Shown here one piece after another: positions 1 to 5,100 of a stretch of 5,100 nucleotides of DNA; within the stretch, counting starts at the first letter, position 1; every line of letters begins with the position of its first letter. The notes beneath the pieces are model-generated. The model had not been told where the DNA came from and ran no database searches. It saw nothing but the letters and a program-made list of their open reading frames with translations. Source of the stretch: RECG01 sp964444805 (GTDB taxonomy: Bacteria; Bacillota_I; Bacilli_A; Acholeplasmatales; Acholeplasmataceae); the NCBI GenBank assembly GCA_964444805.1, contig CAYUIK010000054.1, positions 1-5,100 of the forward strand, read 5' to 3'. The translations under genes and the position numbers were made by a program.

Positions 1-8
1 TTCTTTTT

Positions 9-37
9 GTCCATGCCCAGGTAGGCATGGGCTTTTT
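9..37 (+). terminator. Rho-independent hairpin: attenuator or upstream terminator
   Basis: A 7-bp perfect stem, CCATGCC (11-17) with GGCATGG (24-30), encloses a 6-base loop and can be extended by one wobble and one G-C pair (T10-G31, G9-C32). It is followed by a run of five T (33-37). This is the shape of an intrinsic terminator. Only about 20 bases separate the T run from the start codon at 57, and they are filled by the ribosome binding site, so no promoter fits after it. Transcription of the downstream operon must therefore pass through the hairpin, which favours a conditional terminator such as a riboswitch expression platform. The sensor domain, if any, lies outside the window. The alternative is a leaky terminator of an upstream gene. 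Confidence 0.72.
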
Positions 38-56
38 AAATTGCAAAGGAGAACGC

Positions 57-1229
57 ATGAAGAAATTTTGGCTTATCGCAGTTTTTGTTATGGGATTGAC
101 GCTCATCTCTGGGTGTAGCGAGGTCGATCCAAGTGAAGACGATCAAACGATCAAAGTTGAGGTCAAGAGCGTTTCCGATGACGTGCTCTACCACGAAACA
201 CTCGTCGTTTCCGGGGAACCGGAACACGTCCTCGATGTGTTGGATGAAAATATCAATCTCGACTACACGGTTTCCGAGTATGGTGCTTTCGTCAAGGGTG
301 TGGAGGGTTATTATCCGCTTGAAACCGATGTCTCATACAACTATTACTATCAGATACTCGTTGACGGTACGGCGAGTGATGTCGGTATCGATGGCATCGA
401 TTACGTCGACGGCATGACGATCACGTTTCTCGAGACGACGATGCTCGATGCCATCGATCAAATGGTCGACCAGGTCATCTATCGCTTTATCGATGAACAT
501 CTCTCGACCTATGTCAACGATGAAAACGTTCATCATTATGTCATCATGGCTCTTCACCAGTTGATGAAATCCGGGTATGTCACCCTCGACTGGTCGGATT
601 TGATCGAAACGGACGTAAAGATCGATCTCAGTGTCGAAACGATTGCCGAAACATTCAAAACGGCAATCTACGAAAGGGCTCGATCCTTGAATACGCAAGA
701 CACGCTTGCGGCTATGGAATCGTTTGAAGCGACCAATCACTATGATGCCGTTTCGCAGTCTATCGGACTTTCCATGCTCGGAAGCGATTCAGAGAAAAAT
801 GCTTTATTAAAGGATTTTCTCATTAACGATGAACCGCAGTTCATGGATCCGGATCTTGTCGGAATGATCTACTCGGCCCTTGGATTTTACCAAGAAGACC
901 AAGACGTTTCATCATATGTCGAAACGATGAACGTCTATATCAACGAACAAACAAACGAACAGGGAATCGTTTCCTGGGGAAACGCCAATTCCGCCTCCAC
1001 CGCGCTCGTCATCATTGGGCTCGTTGCCCAGGGATATGATCCGAGAACGATGGATGTCGACCTGATCGAAGCTCTACTCGGATATGAAGTTGAAGGCGCA
1101 TTCAAATGGAAGCCTACCGAAGAAGAAGCGGACATGGCCTTTTCGACACCTCAGGCGTTCGCGGCACTCGTCAGCTACAAGTTGTATCGGGACACCTGGG
1201 AAAATCCACCATTCAATCTTTTTGATTAA
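57..1229 (+). CDS. Lipoprotein with DUF4430 (transcobalamin-like) domain and alpha-helical barrel-like domain
   Basis: Predicted 390-aa surface lipoprotein, probably a ligand-binding partner of the ECF transporter component encoded two genes downstream. Residues 1-20 are a lipoprotein signal peptide: KK, a hydrophobic core and the lipobox LISGC with Cys20 as lipidation site. An acidic linker follows. Residues about 31-125 fit a DUF4430 domain, the fold related to the transcobalamin/intrinsic factor C-terminal domain; the late motif YYYQILVDGTASDVGID, then YVDGMTITF, is typical. Residues about 130-390 are helical. The last part (EQGIVSWGNANSASTALVII, then GAFKW and STPQAFAALVSYK) resembles the repeats of terpenoid-cyclase/transcobalamin alpha-barrel domains. 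If so, the domain order is reversed relative to animal transcobalamin. The ATG at 57 is chosen over the in-frame ATG at 27 because AAAGGAGA (45-52) lies correctly before it, the signal peptide starts there, and the ATG at 27 sits inside the hairpin. Cobalamin as ligand is inference; other small molecules are possible. Confidence 0.85.
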   Translation: MKKFWLIAVFVMGLTLISGCSEVDPSEDDQTIKVEVKSVSDDVLYHETLVVSGEPEHVLDVLDENINLDYTVSEYGAFVKGVEGYYPLETDVSYNYYYQILVDGTASDVGIDGIDYVDGMTITFLETTMLDAIDQMVDQVIYRFIDEHLSTYVNDENVHHYVIMALHQLMKSGYVTLDWSDLIETDVKIDLSVETIAETFKTAIYERARSLNTQDTLAAMESFEATNHYDAVSQSIGLSMLGSDSEKNALLKDFLINDEPQFMDPDLVGMIYSALGFYQEDQDVSSYVETMNVYINEQTNEQGIVSWGNANSASTALVIIGLVAQGYDPRTMDVDLIEALLGYEVEGAFKWKPTEEEADMAFSTPQAFAALVSYKLYRDTWENPPFNLFD

Positions 1230-1250
1230 AAAAAGTTTAAGGAAAATGCT

Positions 1251-1727
1251 ATGAAAAAAACGGCCATCAAAATGATGATTACAGGCGTCGTACTCGCGCT
1301 GTCCTATCTGTTCATCACGGTTTTCATGGTCGACAATCAGGCCGTAACGGATGGTACGATTGACCTTGAGATCATCGATCAGGACGAAACCATGATCTAT
1401 ACGGGTGCACTGTCCTATGAAAAGGGCGATACCTTTTTCGATGTCCTTGACAGACACTTCGAACTCACGTGTGCGACACGTACGTACCAAGCGGATCCGA
1501 CGTGTTCCCATACGTTTCACGGTATCACCTATCAGGGTCACGTCGTCCTTGGTATAAAAAACGATGATTTCAATGTGATGACCGATTGGCGCCATACGTT
1601 TCTCGGGATCGAACTCTTTGATGGCGAAACATACGTGTTCGCCACGGAAGGCATTTCGAATCTGCCATATGAAGACTATGTGGGCGTACGCATCACCGTC
1701 CGCGAAGCGAGGGAGGGAAACGCATGA
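1251..1727 (+). CDS. Membrane-anchored DUF4430-like protein
   Basis: Small 158-aa protein with an N-terminal hydrophobic segment (about residues 8-27) after a KK start and no lipobox, so it is most likely an uncleaved anchor with the rest outside the cell. Residues about 36-152 look like a second, divergent DUF4430-type domain: a beta strand (IDLEIIDQ), the GDTFFDVLDRHF helix that is typical of the family, a strand-rich middle, and a final GIELFDGETY...GISNLPYEDYVGVRITV stretch in place of the usual 'VNG...GI...GD' ending. It contains two cysteines, C74 and C85, flanking a short loop, which could form a disulfide outside the membrane. The start follows AAGGAAA (1239-1245), 21 bases after the preceding gene, and its end overlaps the next gene by four bases, so it is part of the same operon. 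Its separate role (second ligand-binding lobe, or docking piece between lipoprotein and transporter) is inference. Confidence 0.78.
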   Translation: MKKTAIKMMITGVVLALSYLFITVFMVDNQAVTDGTIDLEIIDQDETMIYTGALSYEKGDTFFDVLDRHFELTCATRTYQADPTCSHTFHGITYQGHVVLGIKNDDFNVMTDWRHTFLGIELFDGETYVFATEGISNLPYEDYVGVRITVREAREGNA

Positions 1728-2287
1728 ACCATGTCCATCGTACGATCAAGGATGTCGTCTTGGTTTCGATCTGCGCATCCGTTCTTTTCGTGCAACAACT
1801 CGCACTCGCATTTTTGCCGAACATTCAGTTTACCGTCATGCTGGTGATTCTCTATACGCGCATGCTCGGTTTCAAAAAGACGTCGTTGATTATTTTGGTT
1901 CATGTCATCGCCGTTAACCTTTTTTCGCCAATGGGACCGACTTTGCCGGTATTTTTCCCAGCCATGCTGATTGCCTGGATGATCATTCCGATAACCCTGA
2001 CCACGATCTTTAGAGGTATCCGAGGCACGCTTTCTCTTTCGATTTACGCGTTCTTTTACGGGTTCGTCTATGGTTGGGTTTTTATTCCCTTCGCGATCTT
2101 TTTAACGGATGCTCCGTTTCTACCATACTTGTTGTCGGATCTACCGTTTGAAATCGTCATGGGTGTCAGCGGTTTTCTAACAACCTTTTGGCTTTATGAA
2201 CCGCTTCAAACCGTCTTCAAACGGGAAAAGGCTGCTTTCTATCAAGATCAACCTTTAAAAGGCAAACACGTGCCTTTGTCATCTTAA
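1724..2287 (+). CDS. ECF transporter S component (putative vitamin, possibly cobalamin)
   Basis: A 187-aa very hydrophobic protein with about six transmembrane helices (roughly residues 10-30, 32-50, 53-70, 76-96, 104-127 and 140-163) and a basic, polar tail. Length, helix number, the LPNIQFTVMLVILYTRMLG segment after helix 1 and the late LPFEIVMGVSGFL segment match the substrate-binding (S) subunits of energy-coupling factor transporters. These bind a vitamin and are driven by a shared EcfA/EcfA'/EcfT module, which is not encoded here and must be elsewhere. The small-residue motif in helix 1 that usually contacts EcfT is not a clean AxxxA; S15 and S19 may take that place. The start overlaps the stop of the previous gene as ATGA and follows GGGAGGG (1711-1717), so translation is probably coupled. 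Substrate is not readable from the sequence; the transcobalamin-like neighbours suggest a corrinoid. TGA-free reading and the TAA stop at 2285-2287 give a complete gene. Confidence 0.85.
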   Translation: MNHVHRTIKDVVLVSICASVLFVQQLALAFLPNIQFTVMLVILYTRMLGFKKTSLIILVHVIAVNLFSPMGPTLPVFFPAMLIAWMIIPITLTTIFRGIRGTLSLSIYAFFYGFVYGWVFIPFAIFLTDAPFLPYLLSDLPFEIVMGVSGFLTTFWLYEPLQTVFKREKAAFYQDQPLKGKHVPLSS

Positions 2288-2298
2288 AAATTCTATGT

Positions 2299-2324
2299 GA
2301 GCGGATACTTTTAACCGCTTTTTT
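2299..2324 (+). terminator. Probable Rho-independent terminator of the ECF operon
   Basis: Stem AGCGG (2300-2304) with CCGCT (2315-2319), plus a possible G-T pair outside it, encloses a 10-base A/T-rich loop. It is followed by an unbroken T run to 2324. The stem is short, so it is weaker than the other terminators here, but its place 12 bases after the stop codon and ahead of a new promoter fits the end of the three-gene operon. Confidence 0.6.
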
Positions 2325-2355
2325 ACGTCTTGCACGTATACGAATTTGGATTACG

Positions 2356-2364
2356 TGATATAAT
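2356..2364 (+). promoter_or_regulatory. Extended -10 promoter of the degV-family gene
   Basis: A perfect TATAAT (2359-2364) is preceded by TG at 2356-2357 with one base between, the extended -10 form. No good -35 lies at 16-18 bases; TTGCAC at 2330-2335 is 23 bases away, too far. An extended -10 can work without a -35. The expected transcription start is near 2371, giving a leader of about 35 bases. An 8-base palindrome CGTATACG (2335-2342) sits where the -35 would be and could be an operator, which is speculative. Confidence 0.7.
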
Positions 2365-2405
2365 CAGCATAAGAAGTTGCCACAGGCAATGAAGGAGGAA
2401 GTGAA

Positions 2406-3299
2406 ATGAAGCGCATGATTATCGCGACCGATTCATGTTCGGATCTATCCGCTCAACAAGTGGAATCGATGGGTCTGAAGGTTATCCCTCTCTCGCTTGA
2501 GATGGAAGGTAAAACCTATTTTCACCATCCCGATGAACGCGAACTCGAAATCAAAGGGTTCTACCAATCGCTCAGAGAAAAGAAAGTAGCGGTTACGTCA
2601 TTGATTAATGTCGGACAGTTTTTGGATTTTTTCGAACCGATTCTAAAAGAAGGACACGACATTCTCTACATCGGATTCTCATCGGCGCTCAGTGGGACGT
2701 TTCAATCGGCTCAGATCGCGGCGCGTGAACTGAAAGATAAATATCCCGACCAAAAACTTTTAACGATCGACTCTCTTTCGGCATCCGCCGGACAAGGTCT
2801 TCTTGTCTGGAAGGCATACGAAGAAGGTAAAAAGGGTCGCACGATCGAAGAGGTCGCGAAATTCGTCGAAGAAACGAAACTCAAAATCTGTCATCTCTTT
2901 ACGGTCGCCGAACTCGGTACACTCAAACGAGGTGGGCGTTTAAGCAGTACGGCCGCCTTTGCCGGTACGCTCCTTAAAGTCAAGCCGATTCTACACGTAA
3001 GTGACGAAGGCAAACTCGTCCCGCTCATCAAAGTAAGAGGACGCAAATCATCACTGGCCAAAATGGTCGATTTAGTTACCGAATGCATCGAGAAACCAAA
3101 GGATCAGACGATGATCATCTCTCATGGGGATTGTCTCGAAGAAGCACAGCAGGTCGGTGACATGATCAAAGAACAAACGAACGTGAAAGAAATAATCTAT
3201 AATGTGATCGGTCCGATTATTGGTGCACATTCCGGACCCGGTACGATCGCGGTTTTCTTCGAAGGCAAGAAACGATCGATCGAACATCAAGGCTCTTGA
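2406..3299 (+). CDS. DegV family protein (FakB-type fatty-acid-binding protein)
   Basis: Complete 297-aa DegV protein, close to the usual family length of 280-300. The family binds a fatty acid in a deep pocket; characterised members (FakB) present it in the cytoplasm to the kinase FakA, which makes acyl phosphate for phospholipid synthesis. Seen here: N-terminal ATDSCSDL (residues 7-14), the VTSL segment with T64 and S65, SSALSGTFQSA (92-102) near the fatty-acid carboxylate, D122 in TIDSLSASAGQG, LKRGGRLS (173-180), KPILHV, RGRKSS (211-216), ISHGD (238-242) and GPIIGAHSGPGT (269-280) with the conserved His275. These are all the usual family landmarks, so the protein should be functional. The start is fixed by AAGGAGG (2392-2398), seven bases before ATG. 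It is a single-gene unit with its own promoter and terminator. No FakA-like kinase is in the window, and which fatty acid it prefers cannot be told. Confidence 0.95.
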   Translation: MKRMIIATDSCSDLSAQQVESMGLKVIPLSLEMEGKTYFHHPDERELEIKGFYQSLREKKVAVTSLINVGQFLDFFEPILKEGHDILYIGFSSALSGTFQSAQIAARELKDKYPDQKLLTIDSLSASAGQGLLVWKAYEEGKKGRTIEEVAKFVEETKLKICHLFTVAELGTLKRGGRLSSTAAFAGTLLKVKPILHVSDEGKLVPLIKVRGRKSSLAKMVDLVTECIEKPKDQTMIISHGDCLEEAQQVGDMIKEQTNVKEIIYNVIGPIIGAHSGPGTIAVFFEGKKRSIEHQGS

Positions 3300-3313
3300 A
3301 CAGAGCCTTTTTT
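3289..3313 (+). terminator. Rho-independent terminator of the degV-family gene
   Basis: Perfect 8-bp stem AAGGCTCT (3289-3296) with AGAGCCTT (3302-3309), a 5-base loop, and a T run from 3308 to 3313. The left arm is the last codons of the DegV gene, and the stop codon TGA (3297-3299) lies in the loop, so gene end and terminator are overlaid. Confidence 0.9.
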
Positions 3314-3341
3314 CTATCCGAGAGGTCGCTTGACGGTCAAA

Positions 3342-3362
3342 GTGTTATAATGTGAGTAACAC
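3342..3362. promoter_or_regulatory. Inverted repeat over the -10 and transcription start (possible operator)
   Basis: GTGTTA (3342-3347) and TAACAC (3357-3362) form perfect 6-base arms around a 9-base centre. The site covers the -10 box and the expected start of transcription of the aldehyde dehydrogenase gene, where a bound repressor would block polymerase. No regulator gene is in the window. Six-base arms can occur by chance, and the left arm partly coincides with the extended -10 sequence. Confidence 0.35.
3343..3351 (+). promoter_or_regulatory. Extended -10 promoter of the aldehyde dehydrogenase gene
   Basis: A perfect TATAAT (3346-3351) is preceded by TG and one base (3343-3345), an extended -10. 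A TTGACG at 3330-3335 looks like a -35 but is only 10 bases away, too close to pair with it. The expected start of transcription is near 3358, leaving a leader of about 26 bases with the ribosome binding site AAGGAG (3370-3375). Confidence 0.68.
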
Positions 3363-3383
3363 GTTATGTAAGGAGTGATCGAT

Positions 3384-4736
3384 ATGAATCGCATATTTGC
3401 AGCACAAAAAACGTTTTTCCGAACCGATCAGACAAAATCCTATGAATTCAGACGAAAACAGCTCGTTAAGTTACGCGAGACGATCATCGAACACCAGGAT
3501 GAAATCGAACAGGCCTTGTACGCGGACCTTCATAAATCAGCGTTTGAGGCGTACACGACGGAAGTAGGGTTCGTCTTAAAATCCCTGTCAATCGCTTTGA
3601 AAAAGCTCAAAAAATGGATGAAGACCAAGCGCGTTAAAACACCCTTCTATCAAGTCGTTACCGCATCATACATTCAGCCCGAACCCTATGGGAACACGCT
3701 GATCATCGGACCCTATAACTATCCCTTTCAACTCGTGGTCGAACCGTTGATCGGTGCGATTGCCGCGGGTAATACGGTGATCATTAAACCGAGCGAGTTC
3801 ACAGTGGAAACGGAACGCGTGCTTAAAAAGATGATCAACGAAACGTTTCCTGAATCTTTTATTCACGTAATCACGGGTGATCAGACGGTGACCTCGTCCT
3901 TGTTGGATGAGCCCTTCGACTACATCTTCTTTACCGGAAGCACGCGCGTCGGTCAGATCATTTACCGAAAGGCGAGCGAACACTTGACGCCTGTGACCCT
4001 CGAACTCGGTGGGAAGAGTCCGACAATCGTTGATCGATCGGCGAACCTCAGGGTTGCCGCGAGACGTATCGTTTTCGCGAAGTTTATCAATGCCGGTCAG
4101 ACCTGCATCGCACCCGATTATGTATACGTCGATGAATCGGTTGAAAAAGCCTTGATTGAAGAACTGAAGAAAGCAATCGATTCCTTCTATGTGAACGACA
4201 ACGACCTCGCACACATCGTTAATGATCGACATTTTGAACGCCTACAAAAACTGATTGATCCGAGTAAGGTCGTCTATGGAAATGTTATCGATCCGAAAAC
4301 AAGACGCATAAGTCCGACGATCATGGGTAATGTGGTCTGGGAAGACGCCGTCATGAAAGAGGAAATATTCGGTCCTATTCTACCCATCATGACATTTACG
4401 AAGATTTCGGATGTGATCGAAGTGTTAAAAACAAAAGAAAAGCCACTCGCGCTCTACCTCTTTTCCCAAGATCAGTCGGTCGTAGACGCATGCTTCAATC
4501 GTCTGTCGTTTGGTGGTGGTGCGATCAATGACGCCCTCATGCATGTCAGCAATCCCAATCTGCCTTTTGGTGGTGTCGGTAACAGTGGAATCGGAACGTA
4601 TCACGGCGTATATAGCTTCAAGACGTTCTCACACATGAAGAGCTATGTCAAGAAGCGCGTATGCATAGATCCGCCCATTGCCTATCCGCCCTATACCAGG
4701 AACAAGGAACGCATGATACGAAAAATTCTAAAATAA
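3384..4736 (+). CDS. Class 3 aldehyde dehydrogenase (fatty aldehyde type)
   Basis: Complete 450-aa NAD(P)-dependent aldehyde dehydrogenase of the short, class 3 kind (about 450-460 residues, like bacterial YwdH and animal ALDH3). It oxidises an aldehyde to its acid, usually medium or long chain, in the cytoplasm. All key sites are visible: GPYNYPF with catalytic Asn112, the cofactor-binding IIKPSE (133-138) and FTGSTRVG (183-190), ELGGKSP with general base Glu207, GQTC with nucleophile Cys241, KEEIFGP (325-331) and the class 3 C-terminal signature PFGGVGNSG...YHG...FSH (395-417). It ends in a basic tail with no membrane helix, unlike membrane-bound animal fatty aldehyde dehydrogenase. The ATG at 3384 is preferred over the GTG at 3375 because AAGGAG (3370-3375) is eight bases before ATG and overlaps that GTG. 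Its own promoter and terminator make it a single-gene unit. The true substrate is not shown by the sequence. Confidence 0.94.
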   Translation: MNRIFAAQKTFFRTDQTKSYEFRRKQLVKLRETIIEHQDEIEQALYADLHKSAFEAYTTEVGFVLKSLSIALKKLKKWMKTKRVKTPFYQVVTASYIQPEPYGNTLIIGPYNYPFQLVVEPLIGAIAAGNTVIIKPSEFTVETERVLKKMINETFPESFIHVITGDQTVTSSLLDEPFDYIFFTGSTRVGQIIYRKASEHLTPVTLELGGKSPTIVDRSANLRVAARRIVFAKFINAGQTCIAPDYVYVDESVEKALIEELKKAIDSFYVNDNDLAHIVNDRHFERLQKLIDPSKVVYGNVIDPKTRRISPTIMGNVVWEDAVMKEEIFGPILPIMTFTKISDVIEVLKTKEKPLALYLFSQDQSVVDACFNRLSFGGGAINDALMHVSNPNLPFGGVGNSGIGTYHGVYSFKTFSHMKSYVKKRVCIDPPIAYPPYTRNKERMIRKILK

Positions 4737-4738
4737 AA

Positions 4739-4769
4739 GGAGCGTACCCGATCGATCGGGTACGCTTTT
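4739..4769 (+). terminator. Rho-independent terminator with a 26-base perfect palindrome
   Basis: Positions 4741-4766 are a perfect palindrome that folds into an 11-bp stem (AGCGTACCCGA with its complement) and a TCGA loop. The pairing can be prolonged by two G-T pairs and an A-T pair with the T run, which is only four bases (4766-4769). The A-rich stretch before it (4735-4738) would act as a short T run for the other strand. It starts two bases after the aldehyde dehydrogenase stop codon. Confidence 0.85.
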
Positions 4770-4812
4770 GATTATGTGAAAAATTTGACATTTGGTTTGA
4801 ATTGCAAATGAT

Positions 4813-4841
4813 TTGAAATCGAAGTAATTGTTCAATAGAAT
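4813..4841 (+). promoter_or_regulatory. Sigma-A-type promoter of the FAS1 lipoprotein gene
   Basis: TTGAAA (4813-4818) and TAGAAT (4836-4841) are separated by the ideal 17 bases and each match the consensus at five of six positions. The expected start is near 4848, 22 bases before the start codon. A consensus TTGACA at 4785-4790 lies upstream and could pair with the weak AATGAT (4807-4812) at 16 bases, so a second, upstream promoter is possible. The region is A/T rich, as promoters usually are. Confidence 0.7.
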
Positions 4842-4869
4842 GGAGGTATCAAAATAGGAGGTTTAAACC

Positions 4870-5100
4870 ATGAAGAAAACGTTTCTTTTAGTCACACTAC
4901 TCGCTTTGGTATTTACACTCGTTGCTTGTACTGATCCGATTGAACCTGATGATCCTGAATTGGTTGACATCGTCGATACGGCCATCGCTACAGGAGATTT
5001 CGAAACGCTCGTCGCGGCACTCGTGGAAACCGAACTCGATGACGCACTACGAGCAGAAGGACCGTTTACCGTATTCGCTCCGAGCGATGATGCTTTCGCG
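4870..5100 (+). CDS. FAS1 (fasciclin) domain lipoprotein, 3' end outside the window
   Basis: First 77 codons of a gene that runs off the window end in an open frame. Residues 1-20 are a lipoprotein signal peptide: MKK, a leucine-rich core and the lipobox LVAC with Cys20. An acidic linker (TDPIEPDDPE) follows. From about residue 32 the sequence matches the start of a FAS1 domain: DIVDTAIATGDFETLVAALV, then L..AL and GPFTVFAPSDDAFA, the best known motif of the family. The complete domain is about 130 residues, so roughly two thirds of it is missing here; more domains may follow. FAS1 proteins are surface-exposed and often linked to adhesion, but the role in bacteria is mostly unknown. The start is set by AGGAGG (4856-4861), eight bases before ATG. 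It has its own promoter and follows a terminator, so it is not part of the aldehyde dehydrogenase unit. Confidence 0.92.
   Translation, partial: MKKTFLLVTLLALVFTLVACTDPIEPDDPELVDIVDTAIATGDFETLVAALVETELDDALRAEGPFTVFAPSDDAFA

Noticed and set aside
1..56. Search for the conserved core of a cobalamin riboswitch before the operon.
   Set aside because: Only the terminator hairpin and ribosome binding site fit in these bases. No B12-box-like sequence can be seen, so no riboswitch is called as a feature.
1074..1595. Open frame of 173 codons on the minus strand across the lipoprotein and the anchored DUF4430-like genes.
   Set aside because: It spans the junction of two real operon genes, has no family features, and is explained as a shadow frame of the sense genes.
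2258..2277. Hairpin AAAGGCA-N6-TGCCTTT at the end of the ECF S component gene, considered as its terminator.
   Set aside because: It lies wholly inside the coding sequence and is not followed by a T run (GTCATC follows). The hairpin at 2299-2324 with six T is the better terminator. It might affect mRNA stability, but nothing shows this.
3330..3351. TTGACG (3330-3335) as the -35 box paired with TATAAT at 3346.
   Set aside because: The spacer would be 10 bases, far below the 16-18 needed. The TG before the -10 explains promoter function without it.
3666..4232. Long open frame of 188 codons on the minus strand inside the aldehyde dehydrogenase gene.
   Set aside because: It is antisense to a clear, fully conserved enzyme gene, has no recognisable domain and no convincing ribosome binding site, and follows from the codon use of the gene on the other strand.
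4741..4766. The 26-base perfect palindrome as a recombination or operator site.
   Set aside because: Its place two bases after a stop codon, the GC-rich stem, 4-base loop and following T run make a terminator the simpler reading.

Overview
The window reads as a compact stretch of a low-to-moderate GC, Gram-positive-type (Firmicutes/Bacilli, possibly wall-less Izemoplasma/Acholeplasma-like) chromosome. The reasons are strong AGGAGG-type ribosome binding sites, lipoproteins with short signal peptides and a Cys at residue 20, an ECF-type vitamin transporter component, a DegV/FakB-type fatty-acid binding protein, and short Rho-independent terminators. TGA is used as a stop codon (in two genes) and tryptophan is read from TGG, so the genetic code looks standard and the Mycoplasma/Spiroplasma code is unlikely. 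The exact taxon cannot be fixed from the sequence alone. All credible genes are on the + strand.

Region 1 (1-2324) is a three-gene operon. A terminator-like hairpin (9-37) lies just ahead of the first gene, with no room for a promoter between them, so it is either a conditional terminator (attenuator or riboswitch expression platform) or a read-through terminator. It is followed by a 390-aa lipoprotein with an N-terminal DUF4430 (transcobalamin C-terminal-like) domain and a C-terminal all-alpha barrel-like domain. Next come a 158-aa membrane-anchored, DUF4430-like protein and, overlapping it by ATGA, a six-helix ECF transporter S component. The set looks like a surface-capture plus membrane-uptake system for a vitamin. 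Cobalamin is the best guess from the transcobalamin resemblance, but it is not proven. The shared EcfA/EcfA'/EcfT energising module is not in the window.

Region 2 (2330-4769) holds two separately transcribed single genes, each with its own extended -10 promoter and terminator: a DegV-family fatty-acid-binding protein (FakB type), then a class 3 (fatty aldehyde type) aldehyde dehydrogenase with complete catalytic residues. Together they could link fatty aldehyde oxidation to activation of the resulting fatty acid, which is an inference from adjacency.

Region 3 (4785-5100) has a good sigma-A-type promoter and the first 77 codons of a lipoprotein carrying a FAS1 (fasciclin/beta-Ig-h3) domain, cut off by the window end. 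There is no CRISPR array, tRNA, rRNA or mobile element. Every intergenic gap is under 140 bases and is accounted for by promoters and terminators.
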